Shown here: positions 1-8,248 of the stretch, piece after piece
Position numbering within the stretch: position 1 is the first letter of the stretch
How the letters are laid out: each line of letters opens with the position of its first letter
DNA from: Chlamydiales bacterium
GTDB taxonomy: Bacteria > Chlamydiota > Chlamydiia > Chlamydiales > JACRBE01
Assembly (NCBI GenBank): GCA_016213235.1
Contig: JACRBE010000026.1
Coordinates: 1-53,217 of the forward strand
Length of the DNA: 53,217 nt
Direction of reading: 5' to 3'
The notes under the pieces: model-generated
Database searches by the model: none
Told to the model about the DNA's origin: nothing
The model's input: only the letters and a program-made list of their open reading frames with translations
Program-made: the position numbers and the translations under genes

Positions 1-894
1 AAATATCGGGCAACGATCCTCTATACTGCTCCTACAGCCATTCGTACGTTTATGAAATGGGGAGAGCAGTGGCCTTTGGGATGTGATCTTTCCTCTTTAC
101 GTTTATTAGGATCGGTAGGCGAGCCCATTAATCCGGAAGCATGGATGTGGTATTATACTCATATTGGACATAAAAAATGTCCTATTGTAGATACATGGTG
201 GCAAACAGAAACAGGTAGCATCATGATTTCGCCTATTCCCAGTGTGACACCCCTTAAACCGGGCAGCGCAACGATGCCGCTTCCTGGTATTAGTGTAGCT
301 GTTTTAAATGATAAAGGAGAGCCTACAGCCTCAGGTTATCTTGCAATCACATCTCCCTGGCCATCCATGTTACGAGGAATTCATGGTAATCCTGAACTCT
401 ATGAAAAGACTTACTGGAAAAAATGGAATCAAGCTGTTTATTTTACCGGAGATGGTGCTAAAGAAGATGAGGATGGTTATTTTTGGCTGATGGGTCGCGT
501 AGATGATGTCATGAATGTATCTGGACATCGTATTAGCACCATAGAAATTGAAAATACGATGATAGATTGTACAGAAGTGGCAGAATCAGCAGCAATTGCT
601 ATTGCTCATCCTATCAAGGGACAAGGTATTGTAGTATTTGTTGTTTTGAAAGAAGGAGTTTATTTTCATACAACTTTAGAAAATAATCTCAAGCAACATG
701 TAGTAAAAAAAATTGGAGCTATGGCAAGACCCGAGAGAATCATCTTTATTTGTGATCTTCCAAAAACACGTAGTGGAAAAATTATGAGACGTCTTCTTCG
801 TGATATTGCAGAAGGGCGTATATTGGGAGATGTAACAACTCTCTCCGACCCCACGGTTGTTAGTGATATACGAAACAAGTATGAAGAAGATTAA
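1..894 (+). CDS. acs: Acetyl-CoA synthetase, C-terminal part (gene starts before the window)
   Basis: The frame is open from base 1, so this is the 3' part of a longer gene: 297 codons remain of the roughly 650 usual for the family. The enzyme makes acetyl-CoA from acetate, ATP and CoA through acetyl-adenylate. Visible family signatures in order are YTAPTAIR at the window edge, the adenylation core WWQTETG, the hinge segment FTGDGAKEDEDG followed by GRVDDVMNVSGHR, and KTRSGKIMRR near the C terminus. The Lys encoded at 778-780 in that last motif is the residue acetylated by protein acetyltransferases in known Acs enzymes. The gene converges with epmA across about 215 bases. Identity is clear; only the missing N-terminal half is unseen. 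Confidence 0.93.
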   Translation, partial: KYRATILYTAPTAIRTFMKWGEQWPLGCDLSSLRLLGSVGEPINPEAWMWYYTHIGHKKCPIVDTWWQTETGSIMISPIPSVTPLKPGSATMPLPGISVAVLNDKGEPTASGYLAITSPWPSMLRGIHGNPELYEKTYWKKWNQAVYFTGDGAKEDEDGYFWLMGRVDDVMNVSGHRISTIEIENTMIDCTEVAESAAIAIAHPIKGQGIVVFVVLKEGVYFHTTLENNLKQHVVKKIGAMARPERIIFICDLPKTRSGKIMRRLLRDIAEGRILGDVTTLSDPTVVSDIRNKYEED

Positions 895-1005
895 GACTAT
901 CTGCGAAATAAGAAATCTTTTTGTGTATGGTAATACACATCTAATTGTTCAAGGATGTGGATAAATTAATCCATCGGGAGTCAAATGTTTTAAAAAGTCC
1001 TCATG

Positions 1006-1021
1006 GCATATATATATATGC
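1006..1021. other. 16-nt AT palindrome between convergent acs and epmA
   Basis: A perfect self-complementary run of alternating A and T bounded by GC/GC lies in the 216-base gap between the convergent 3' ends of acs and epmA. Position suggests a weak shared terminator or simple low-complexity sequence, but no clear U-tract follows. Nothing else recognisable is in this gap. Confidence 0.3.
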
Positions 1022-1110
1022 GTTTTGACAATTGTTATTTTTAACATGCTTAATGTAAATGTGTTGTATTTATAGTTGATGGTAAATAACACCAAAAAAT
1101 ATCATTTCAA

Positions 1111-2028
1111 TTAAAATAAAATATTATGAATATTATCTGTTTTCGTTTTTAACATAACTAGACGATCAAATCCGACTGCAACACCACAGCAGGCTGGAAA
1201 TCCATCACGCAGGGTTTGTATTAATAAAGCGTCCATTTCAAAAGATTCTTTGCCTAGTTGTTTTCGCTTTAAATTGTCATGTTGAAATCTTCTAATAAGT
1301 TCGTTGCTATCTTGTAATTCTAGGTAACCATTGGCAAGTTCATACCCGTTATGATAAAGCTCAAAACGTTTTGCTACAGGAGGGGACTGTGATATATCGA
1401 CTTGTGCAAGCGCTGCTTCTGATGCCGGAAAGTCATAAATAATAGTAAGAGCATTTTTCTCAAATTGTTTTTCCACAATTTCTGACCATACCAAATGCAA
1501 TAATATTTGCTCATCCCAAGTTGCATTATAAGGGATATTCCAAGAGCTTAAGGCAGTTTGTAGTTGTACAAGGCCAATTGTTTTTACATTTGCAAAACGA
1601 TGTAAAGCATCGTAAAAAGAGTATGCAATTCTCTTGGAATAATCAATAAATAAGGAGATAACTGCCACCGTCTCTTCAATCATCTCCTGAAAAGAAAATC
1701 CCAATCTATACCACTCCAACATCGTGAATTCAGGAGAATGCTTTTTACTGGTTTCTCCTTTACGAAAGACATGGGATAATTGATAAATGTCACCAATACC
1801 TTTCGATAACAGATATTTCATTTTATATTCGGGAGAGGTATGAAGAAAATATTTTGTATTGCCCGTTGGATAAAGCTCCATGGGCTCAATAAAAACATCG
1901 ATCGTTGCATAATGACTAAGGGCTAAACAATCTACTTCCAACACACCTTGTTTTGCAAAGAAAGACCTCGTCTGTGCTAACATGTGAGATCTTTCTTTTA
2001 AAAAGGAAATATTAACTTGAGGAAGCAT
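1111..2028 (-). CDS. epmA: EF-P lysine ligase EpmA (PoxA/GenX, LysRS paralogue)
   Basis: This 305-residue protein is a class II lysyl-tRNA-synthetase catalytic domain without the anticodon-binding domain, the architecture of EpmA (E. coli about 325 residues). EpmA attaches (R)-beta-lysine to a conserved lysine of elongation factor P. Class II motif 2 is visible at about residues 87-107 (VFRKGETSKKHSPEFTMLEW) and motif 3 at the C terminus (CGVAVGFDRLVML). HTSPEYKMKYLL at 63-74 is typical of the family. It starts 7 bases after the efp stop on the same strand, so enzyme and substrate are almost certainly cotranscribed. The partner EpmB (lysine 2,3-aminomutase) is not in the window. True LysRS is ruled out by the missing N-terminal domain and the pairing with efp. 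Confidence 0.9.
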   Translation of the reverse strand: MLPQVNISFLKERSHMLAQTRSFFAKQGVLEVDCLALSHYATIDVFIEPMELYPTGNTKYFLHTSPEYKMKYLLSKGIGDIYQLSHVFRKGETSKKHSPEFTMLEWYRLGFSFQEMIEETVAVISLFIDYSKRIAYSFYDALHRFANVKTIGLVQLQTALSSWNIPYNATWDEQILLHLVWSEIVEKQFEKNALTIIYDFPASEAALAQVDISQSPPVAKRFELYHNGYELANGYLELQDSNELIRRFQHDNLKRKQLGKESFEMDALLIQTLRDGFPACCGVAVGFDRLVMLKTKTDNIHNILF

Positions 2029-2035
2029 GAACTAC

Positions 2036-2605
2036 CTATGATACCCTAGATACATACTCGCCAGTTCTTGTATCTACTTTGATTTTTTCTCCTTCTTCAA
2101 CAAAGATAGGAATTTGTATTTTTGCACCAGTTTCTACAATTGCTGGTTTTAATACTCTACCAGAAGCTGTATCCCCACGTACACCAGGGTCTGTTTGTGT
2201 GATTTTTAACTCCATAAACGTAGGAGGAGCGATAGTTACAGCAGTTCCTTTATAAAAAATAACAGCATAAACGATATCTTCCAGTAACCATTGGACGTCA
2301 TCACCAATTACTTTTAATGGAATACTTACCTGGTCATAAGTTGCATCATCCATGAAAACAATAGCGTCTTGTTCTTTGTAGAGCATTCTCATTTTTGCTT
2401 CTTCTACATCTGCAACATCTACTTTTTCACCAGATTTAAATGTTTTTTCTATGACTCTTCCCGTCATGAGGTGTTTTAATTTTGTTCTTGTAAATGCTTG
2501 CCCTTTTCCTGGTTTAACAAATTCTACATGAATAAGGGTGTAAGGTTCACTACTGATTTCAACTTTGATGCCTTGTTTAAATTCATTTGTACTAATTTGA
2601 GCCAT
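2036..2605 (-). CDS. efp: Translation elongation factor P
   Basis: 189 residues, the normal EF-P length. EF-P binds between the P and E sites and rescues ribosomes stalled at consecutive prolines. The N-terminal KOW-like domain carries FVKPGKGQAF, with Lys34 at the position that receives beta-lysine in E. coli, which fits the adjacent epmA. The C-terminal OB domain ends with the hallmark VDTRTGEYVSRV. A strong Shine-Dalgarno sequence (AAAGGAG) lies a few bases before the ATG. In Chlamydiaceae one of two efp copies sits next to amn, as here (recalled). Order on the minus strand is IncA-like gene, efp, epmA. Confidence 0.97.
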   Translation of the reverse strand: MAQISTNEFKQGIKVEISSEPYTLIHVEFVKPGKGQAFTRTKLKHLMTGRVIEKTFKSGEKVDVADVEEAKMRMLYKEQDAIVFMDDATYDQVSIPLKVIGDDVQWLLEDIVYAVIFYKGTAVTIAPPTFMELKITQTDPGVRGDTASGRVLKPAIVETGAKIQIPIFVEEGEKIKVDTRTGEYVSRVS

Positions 2606-2669
2606 GAGTTTCTCCTTTTGATTCCATCTAGTTTAAGGTGAAAAAAAGATTCTTTCAAGGAAAACAGTG

Positions 2670-3467
2670 TCAAGAAGTCGGACTGTGAATGAGGCCGTTG
2701 CTTATTGCGATAAGTTGGGTTAGCTGTATTTGTATTTGTGGAAGATCACCGATTTTAGATGACATATCGCTGATTGCATGATGAAGTCTAAAGACTTCAT
2801 TAGATAACTCACCCCTGATGTCAGAGAGTTTTTTTCTCTCTAATCGATATTCTACCATAGTCTTAGCAAGATCTTTTCCAGTTTTACTTAACTTTCTTGT
2901 TTTTTCTTCGAGCATATGATCTATTTTTTCTAAATGTGTAAGTTTATCGCCTAAATCTTCTTTTAATTGACCAATGGTAGTCTGTAAATGTTCATTGACT
3001 CCCTCCAAATCGGATACTCCTTGTGTGAGCCGATCTATTTCATCATGTAATCTCTGTTTTTCTTCGTTTAAATCTATTATCTCCTGGCGCAAATCGTCAA
3101 GGCTAGAATTCAAATCTACTATTGTTTGATGGAGTGCGTCTATCTTGTCTTGTAGTTCTATATTTTCTTCTTTAAAACGTTTTGTTTGGTCCTCTAAGTC
3201 GTGATTGATATCTTCCAATTTTGTTAATTGAGCTCCTTGCTTGACTGTATGCAGGCTAACCCAGGAAGTAACACCAAGGAGGACAAAGGCTGCAGATACT
3301 ACCCATAGTTGGGCAAATAAAAAACCAATACATCCAATGATACTAACTGCAATCGAGGTAATTAAAAGTATTTCTTGCCAATTTTCACAGCAATTATAAT
3401 CTTTTACATCATCAATAGATGAAAAGATAAGATTAGATATCATTGATAAAGAGGGTATCGTATCCAT
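2670..3467 (-). CDS. IncA-like inclusion membrane protein candidate (bilobed TM domain plus coiled coil)
   Basis: 265 residues. Residues about 33-51 and 54-72 form two hydrophobic helices separated by a very short turn, the bilobed membrane domain that defines chlamydial Inc proteins. Residues about 80-235 are a long, highly charged heptad-patterned coiled coil, as in the SNARE-like IncA. Known Inc proteins are type III secreted and insert in the inclusion membrane with their coiled coils facing host cytosol; there is no Sec signal peptide here. This is a call from architecture, not from a sequence match, and a structural membrane coiled-coil protein is the alternative. It is divergent from amn and upstream of efp on the same strand, 64 bases apart. 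Confidence 0.65.
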   Translation of the reverse strand: MDTIPSLSMISNLIFSSIDDVKDYNCCENWQEILLITSIAVSIIGCIGFLFAQLWVVSAAFVLLGVTSWVSLHTVKQGAQLTKLEDINHDLEDQTKRFKEENIELQDKIDALHQTIVDLNSSLDDLRQEIIDLNEEKQRLHDEIDRLTQGVSDLEGVNEHLQTTIGQLKEDLGDKLTHLEKIDHMLEEKTRKLSKTGKDLAKTMVEYRLERKKLSDIRGELSNEVFRLHHAISDMSSKIGDLPQIQIQLTQLIAISNGLIHSPTS

Positions 3468-3565
3468 AGGGAATTTTTCCTAAAATATGTAAAGAAAATA
3501 TTAAGTAATATAATAAATAAAGATTTTTGGTTATAAAAAAAATAAACGGTAATAAAGATTCAAGC

Positions 3566-4462
3566 ATGGAACATGGACATTTTAATCATAGATCTGGTAG
3601 AGACTTATACACCTCTGACGAAGCGAGATTTGGTGAAGAAATCACAGAGGAAAAATTTGCAATTGAAACATTAGAAAGATATTCAGGATCGGATCATAAG
3701 AATTATCAATCTAACCTATTAATAACAAATTTCCCAGAGTATGTAAATTGTTTTGCTAGAGAGCGCAATTTAAAGATCGATGAAGGAACGATGTTTAGGG
3801 TAGCTCATGATAAAAACGAGAGCATTACGATGCTCGATTTCAAAATTGGATCTCCGGCTGCTGCTCTTGTCGTTGATCTTTGTTCTTTTTTAGATATCAG
3901 AGCCTCTTTATTACTCGGGATGTGTGGAGGATTACGTAGACGCTATCATGTGGGGGAGTTCTTACTACCAGTCGCAAGCATTCGTGATGAAGGGACTTCA
4001 GACTATTATTTCCCAAAAGAAGTGCCTGCCTTAGCAAATTTTTTAATGCAGAGGGCGTGCTCAGAAGTCTTAGAACAAGAAGAAGTTGTCTACCATGTTG
4101 GCATCTCCTATACAACGAATATGCGTTTTTGGGAATATAAGGAGGACTTTCGAAGAAAGTTAATTGAAACAAAAGCACAGGCAATAGAAATGGAATGTGC
4201 TACACTATTTTCCGCTTCCTATCGCCGTCGATTAACATTGGGGGCTTTGTTATTGATTTCTGATCTTCCCTTAGATAAAAGAAAAGTGAAAACCAAAGCA
4301 TCTTCACAAAAAATTTTTACTAATTTTATGCCAAAGCATATTGAGTTAGGTATTAAAATTATCCAAAAGGCACGTGAAATGCAAGCAAAGCGTATTAAAG
4401 GCGCCTACCATCGCAATGTGGGGGTATATAAAACAAAACACTTCCCACTCGATGAAGATTAA
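3566..4462 (+). CDS. amn: AMP nucleosidase
   Basis: The enzyme hydrolyses AMP to adenine and ribose 5-phosphate. The protein is the short, catalytic-domain form seen in chlamydiae, without the extra regulatory N-terminal domain of E. coli Amn (484 residues). Family signatures are LLITNFPEYV, MLDFKIGSPAAALVVDL, the purine-phosphorylase-like LLGMCGGLRRRYHVGEFLLP, IRDEGTSDYYFP and the ribose-binding AIEMECATLFSASYRR. I place the start at the ATG at 3566 (298 residues); an in-frame TTG at 3527 would add 13 residues, but neither has a good ribosome binding site. Chlamydiaceae also have amn between tkt and efp (recalled), which supports the call. Confidence 0.92.
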   Translation: MEHGHFNHRSGRDLYTSDEARFGEEITEEKFAIETLERYSGSDHKNYQSNLLITNFPEYVNCFARERNLKIDEGTMFRVAHDKNESITMLDFKIGSPAAALVVDLCSFLDIRASLLLGMCGGLRRRYHVGEFLLPVASIRDEGTSDYYFPKEVPALANFLMQRACSEVLEQEEVVYHVGISYTTNMRFWEYKEDFRRKLIETKAQAIEMECATLFSASYRRRLTLGALLLISDLPLDKRKVKTKASSQKIFTNFMPKHIELGIKIIQKAREMQAKRIKGAYHRNVGVYKTKHFPLDED

Positions 4463-4567
4463 AAAAAACAAATTTTTAATCCCTTTTTCGGGTGATAATC
4501 TCTACTTGACTCGTATGCTTGGATGTGAGATCCTTTCTATCTTTAACACAATTTTAAGATAAAAATA

Positions 4568-5953
4568 ATGACTCAAGTAAGAGAACATTGGAGCTCTCGC
4601 CTTGGCTTCTTGATGGCAGCCATTGGTTCGGCAATTGGCCTTGGCATATTATGGAAGTTTCCTTATGTGGTAGGTCAAAATGGGGGAGGCTTATTTCTCA
4701 TTACCTATTTTATTTGCTTGCTTATTGTTGGACTGCCCCTGTTTATAGGAGAACTTCTCCTTGGAAGAGGTTCCCAAAAAGCAGCAGTATCTTCTTTTAC
4801 AGAGATTGCAAAAGAAGGGCATCACTGGAAGATTGGGGGATGGCTTGGTGTATTAGCCTCTTTTTTAATCATGTCATTTTATAGTGTTATTTCCGGATAT
4901 GGAATGAGCTACATTTTAATGTCCTTAAACGGTTTTTATAAAGGACTTGATGCTAGTCAAATTGCTGCTACTTTTGACACATTGTCCAAATCTGGCGACA
5001 TCACAACATTTTGGCACTTTTTGTTTACCTTAATCACCATGGGTATTGTTTGCTCAGGAGTCAGAAAAGGTATTGAATACTGGGCTAAAATTATGGTGCA
5101 AATCTTGCTTGTTTTACTTGTAGGATTATTCATCTATAGCACAACATTGGAAGGCTTTCCTAAAGCAGTTGCTTTTATTTTTCAATTAAATCCTCAAAAT
5201 TTCACAGTCAATAGCGTAATTGAAGCTCTAGGGCTCGCTTTTTGGACGCTTAGTATCGGACAGGGGATTATGATCTCTTATGGTAGCTATATGAAACCAA
5301 CACAAAACGTGGTGAAAACGGCTGCTGTCGTTGGCTCTTCTGTAATAATAGCGGCCATTTTGGCAGCTCTCATGATTTTCCCCGTAGTATTTACCTTTGG
5401 TCTTTCCCCTAGTGCAGGACCAGGTCTTGTTTTTAAAACACTTCCTTTTTTATTTGCTCAATTACCTGGAGCAATGGTTATTTCTACTCTGTTCTTTACC
5501 TTGTTTGTCTTTACAGCGCTAACATCTGCTATTCCTTTGATTGAAGTAGTAGCTGCTAACTTGATGGAATTATATGGTCTATCTAGGGTTAAAGCGACTA
5601 TTTGCGTTTCCATTGCAACATTTGTATTTGGAATACCAAGTGCATATGCTGCATCTGGAGGAGTCTTTGAAAATTGGGTGGCATTATTTGGAATGGACTT
5701 TTTGGAAACAGTAAATCAATTTGTTTCGATATGGGTAATCCCCATCTGTGGATTGATTACTTCCATTTTTATTGGATGGAAAATAGATAAAGATAGATTG
5801 AAAAAAGAATTCGAACTAGGGCAAGAGAGACCTAAACTATTTTTCTGTTGGAGATTTTTTGTAAGATATGTCGTGCCTTTCACTATTTTGATTATCATCT
5901 TACAAACGAGCGGTATATTGAGTTTTGAAGCACTGATCAAGGGAGGAAAATAG
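4568..5953 (+). CDS. Sodium-dependent amino-acid transporter, NSS/SNF family (copy 1)
   Basis: 461 residues with about 11-12 transmembrane helices. The opening REHWSSRLGF and the unwound first helix AIGSAIGLG..WKFPYVVGQNGGG are diagnostic of the neurotransmitter:sodium symporter family (LeuT, MhsT, TnaT), which couples Na+ to uptake of hydrophobic amino acids, tryptophan or tyrosine. The substrate cannot be read from sequence. The next gene, 3 bases downstream, is a close paralogue. Chlamydia trachomatis also has two neighbouring NSS genes (CT230/CT231, recalled), so the pair is probably ancestral. In an obligate intracellular bacterium it would import host amino acids across the inner membrane. 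Confidence 0.93.
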   Translation: MTQVREHWSSRLGFLMAAIGSAIGLGILWKFPYVVGQNGGGLFLITYFICLLIVGLPLFIGELLLGRGSQKAAVSSFTEIAKEGHHWKIGGWLGVLASFLIMSFYSVISGYGMSYILMSLNGFYKGLDASQIAATFDTLSKSGDITTFWHFLFTLITMGIVCSGVRKGIEYWAKIMVQILLVLLVGLFIYSTTLEGFPKAVAFIFQLNPQNFTVNSVIEALGLAFWTLSIGQGIMISYGSYMKPTQNVVKTAAVVGSSVIIAAILAALMIFPVVFTFGLSPSAGPGLVFKTLPFLFAQLPGAMVISTLFFTLFVFTALTSAIPLIEVVAANLMELYGLSRVKATICVSIATFVFGIPSAYAASGGVFENWVALFGMDFLETVNQFVSIWVIPICGLITSIFIGWKIDKDRLKKEFELGQERPKLFFCWRFFVRYVVPFTILIIILQTSGILSFEALIKGGK

Positions 5954-5956
5954 TAC

Positions 5957-7330
5957 GTGAGAGAACATTGGAGTTCGAAATTAGGCTTTATTTTTGCAGC
6001 AATTGGTTCAGCAATTGGTCTTGGTGCTCTTTGGAAATTCCCTTATACAGTTGGACAAAATGGGGGAGGCCTCTTTTTAATTACCTATGTACTATGCATC
6101 ATTGTTATTGGCATACCTGTTTTTATTGCGGAATTAATGCTCGGAAGAGCATCTCAACGCTCCTCTGTTGGAGCGTTTGCTATATTAAGTAATAATAGCT
6201 CTTTTTGGAAAATAGGGGGATGGCTCGGAGTCTTGTCTTCTTTTTTGATCATGTCATTTTATAGCGTAATTGCTGGATACGGAATGAGTTACGTTCTCAT
6301 GAGTTTAAATGGCTTTTACATAGGACTGACAGAGCAACAGGTTAGTAGTGTCTATATGGACTTATTTACCTCTGGTGACATTTCCATTTTATGGCATCTG
6401 TTATTTACCTTGATTACGATGAGTATTGTGCTGTCAGGTGTTCGAAAAGGGATTGAGTTTTGGTCTAAGTTAATGACAAGAGCTTTATTTGTAATACTAA
6501 TCGGTCTTTTTGTTTATTCTACAACGTTAAATGGCTTTAAAGAAGCGGCTCATTTTATTTTTTATCCTGATTTTGCAAACTTTAAATTTTCTTCTGCTTT
6601 AGAGGCATTAGGTCTTGCTTTTTTTACTCTTAGCTTAGGACAAGGGATCATGATCTCTTATGGTAGCTATATGAGAGATAAAGAAAGTATTTCTTATATG
6701 GCAGTCATTGTAGGATTTGCAGTAATTGCAGTTGCGATACTTGCTGCACTCTGTGTTTTTCCAGTTGTATTTACATTTGATTTTGCACCCAGTGCTGGAC
6801 CAGGTCTTATCTTTCAAACAGTTCCGTTTTTATTTGCACAGCTTCCCGGGTCTATTATCATATCTACTATCTTTTTTATTTTATTTGTATTTACTGCATT
6901 AACATCAGCAATTGCATTTATTGAAGTAGTAGCTGCTAACTTGATGGAGCTTTTTCATTTGTCTAGAAAAAGAGCGGTTTATTTCACGTCGCTTTGCACC
7001 TTCGTATTTGGCATACCAAGTGCTTTAGCTGGTGCAGGGTGGATATTCCCAGAATGGTCATCTATTTACAAAGTCAATTTCTTAGAAACAATTGATCAAC
7101 TTGTTTCTGTGTGGGTTATTCCGATCGGTGGACTTTTTACTGCTATTTTTGTGGGATGGGTGATGGATAAAAATATTGCCTATAAACAATTTATCCAACA
7201 AGCAAGATTCCCAAAGTTTTATCATTTATGGATGCTTGTTATTCGTTATTTAATACCCGTGCTAATTGTTTTAATTATTATGCAAAACAGCGGCATGATT
7301 AATTTTGATCAGATCTTTAAGAAAGCCTAA
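5957..7330 (+). CDS. Sodium-dependent amino-acid transporter, NSS/SNF family (copy 2)
   Basis: 457 residues, colinear with the preceding transporter from REHWSSKLGF through the final helices, with long identical stretches (for example IGGWLGVL and FTALTSAI). The start is a GTG at 5957, preceded by GGGAGG at 5941-5946 inside the end of copy 1, so the pair is an operon with near-coupled translation. Both copies keep the Na+-site first helix and the NGGG turn. Differences fall mostly in loops and the C-terminal tail, so the two may differ in substrate preference. Tandem duplication is the obvious origin. Confidence 0.93.
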   Translation: MREHWSSKLGFIFAAIGSAIGLGALWKFPYTVGQNGGGLFLITYVLCIIVIGIPVFIAELMLGRASQRSSVGAFAILSNNSSFWKIGGWLGVLSSFLIMSFYSVIAGYGMSYVLMSLNGFYIGLTEQQVSSVYMDLFTSGDISILWHLLFTLITMSIVLSGVRKGIEFWSKLMTRALFVILIGLFVYSTTLNGFKEAAHFIFYPDFANFKFSSALEALGLAFFTLSLGQGIMISYGSYMRDKESISYMAVIVGFAVIAVAILAALCVFPVVFTFDFAPSAGPGLIFQTVPFLFAQLPGSIIISTIFFILFVFTALTSAIAFIEVVAANLMELFHLSRKRAVYFTSLCTFVFGIPSALAGAGWIFPEWSSIYKVNFLETIDQLVSVWVIPIGGLFTAIFVGWVMDKNIAYKQFIQQARFPKFYHLWMLVIRYLIPVLIVLIIMQNSGMINFDQIFKKA

Positions 7331-7378
7331 CCCACTGGGCTTAATCAAAGGGAACTAGGCATTTTTATTCTTTTTTAT
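7323..7378 (+). terminator. Possible terminator after the NSS operon
   Basis: Around the stop codon of the second transporter AAGCCT pairs with GGGCTT (7323-7342), and GCCTA at 7325-7329 can alternatively pair with TAGGC at 7366-7370, which is followed at once by ATTTTTATTCTTTTTT. The second pairing has the long loop but the better U-tract. Weak evidence. Confidence 0.35.
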
Positions 7379-7423
7379 TCTCATTTATAGTAACATCCTT
7401 CGCAAAAAAGGGGGGTAAATAAA

Positions 7424-8248
7424 ATGGAACCTACTTCAGGCAGATCGCACCTGTCAATAACAATCACATATCCTTCCATTAGTTCTTCAGATAAAATGAC
7501 AGAAGCAGTTTCGCTAGCTGGGGATTTGTTAGAATCGATCGATCCTGCTCTGTATTCCAGCTTGAAAGGAGATATTTCGTTTAAATTAGATGCTTCTTCT
7601 ATTGATTCCTTTTGTGTAAGAAGCTTTGGATCAATTGGTAGTATGCCATCTAGTTCTTCATCTGTGCCAGATGAAGGCGAAGATATAAGGCTTCCCCCGA
7701 ATGTAATCAGGCTGTTCACGGAAGGAAAAAAACCTGTTATTTATTCTATTTATCAGCAAATAGAGACTCTTTGTTTTGAAATTAGTTGTGCGCCGGAGGT
7801 AGAAGGTCTTAGTCTCAAGTATCTTGCAAAAATCCGCAGTATGTTATGTACAATACAACAGATACTACGTGCATTGACAATAGAGGGTCATTGCAACCCT
7901 CATGATATGGATGAGTTAATCCGATCCATGGACGGGTCATCACCGGATGAGTACAGGGCGTTTCAAGAAATATCAAACATGTCGAAAGCAGGGGATCATT
8001 GCGACCCCCATGTCATGGGTGATTTAATCCGAGCAATGGGGTCGGTACCATACGGTGAGTTCGAAGCGTTTCAGATACTAAAGAATCGACTAGTTAAATT
8101 GCAACAGGAGATCACGGTGGTATCGCGTATCTCAAGTATTGCAAGGTCCTTATTATGTATTACAACTTCTACACAAGTATGCGGCGTCATGACACAAATA
8201 AATGAAAGTCGTTTGGATCTGGTTGGAAAAAAGGGAGAGGATAATTAA
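7424..8248 (+). CDS. Unrecognised protein with a 36-residue tandem repeat
   Basis: 274 residues, no family recognised. A purine-rich GGGGGG stretch sits upstream of the ATG. The N-terminal third is Ser/Asp/Pro-rich and probably flexible; no signal peptide or membrane helix is apparent. Residues about 154-225 hold two copies of a 36-residue unit containing HC(N/D)PH..M..LIR(S/A)M and (E)(Y/F).AFQ (DNA period 108 bases, 7886-8100). The C-terminal region (ISSIARSLLCIT) resembles that of the next protein (IAEIAQSLLTIT), so the two appear to be paralogues. It overlaps the next start by one base (TAATG), implying translational coupling. A lineage-specific effector or structural protein is possible, but function is unknown. 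Confidence 0.75.
   Translation: MEPTSGRSHLSITITYPSISSSDKMTEAVSLAGDLLESIDPALYSSLKGDISFKLDASSIDSFCVRSFGSIGSMPSSSSSVPDEGEDIRLPPNVIRLFTEGKKPVIYSIYQQIETLCFEISCAPEVEGLSLKYLAKIRSMLCTIQQILRALTIEGHCNPHDMDELIRSMDGSSPDEYRAFQEISNMSKAGDHCDPHVMGDLIRAMGSVPYGEFEAFQILKNRLVKLQQEITVVSRISSIARSLLCITTSTQVCGVMTQINESRLDLVGKKGEDN
7886..8100 (+). repeat. Two 108-bp tandem repeat units inside an unrecognised gene
   Basis: The first unit starts at about 7886 (TCATTGCAACCC) and the second at about 7994 (TCATTGCGACCCC). Both encode His-Cys-Asx-Pro-His followed by a LIR(S/A)M helix. The period is exactly 36 codons, so the reading frame is kept. Confidence 0.7.

Noticed and set aside
1111-2028. Lysyl-tRNA synthetase (lysS)
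   Set aside because: The anticodon-binding domain is missing and the gene is paired with efp, so EpmA is the better call.
4374-4562. 62-codon frame overlapping the amn 3' end
   Set aside because: Out of frame with amn, no ribosome binding site and no recognisable product.
7381-7719. 112-codon minus-strand frame
   Set aside because: Antisense to the unrecognised gene at 7424, which has the better start context and a coupled downstream gene.
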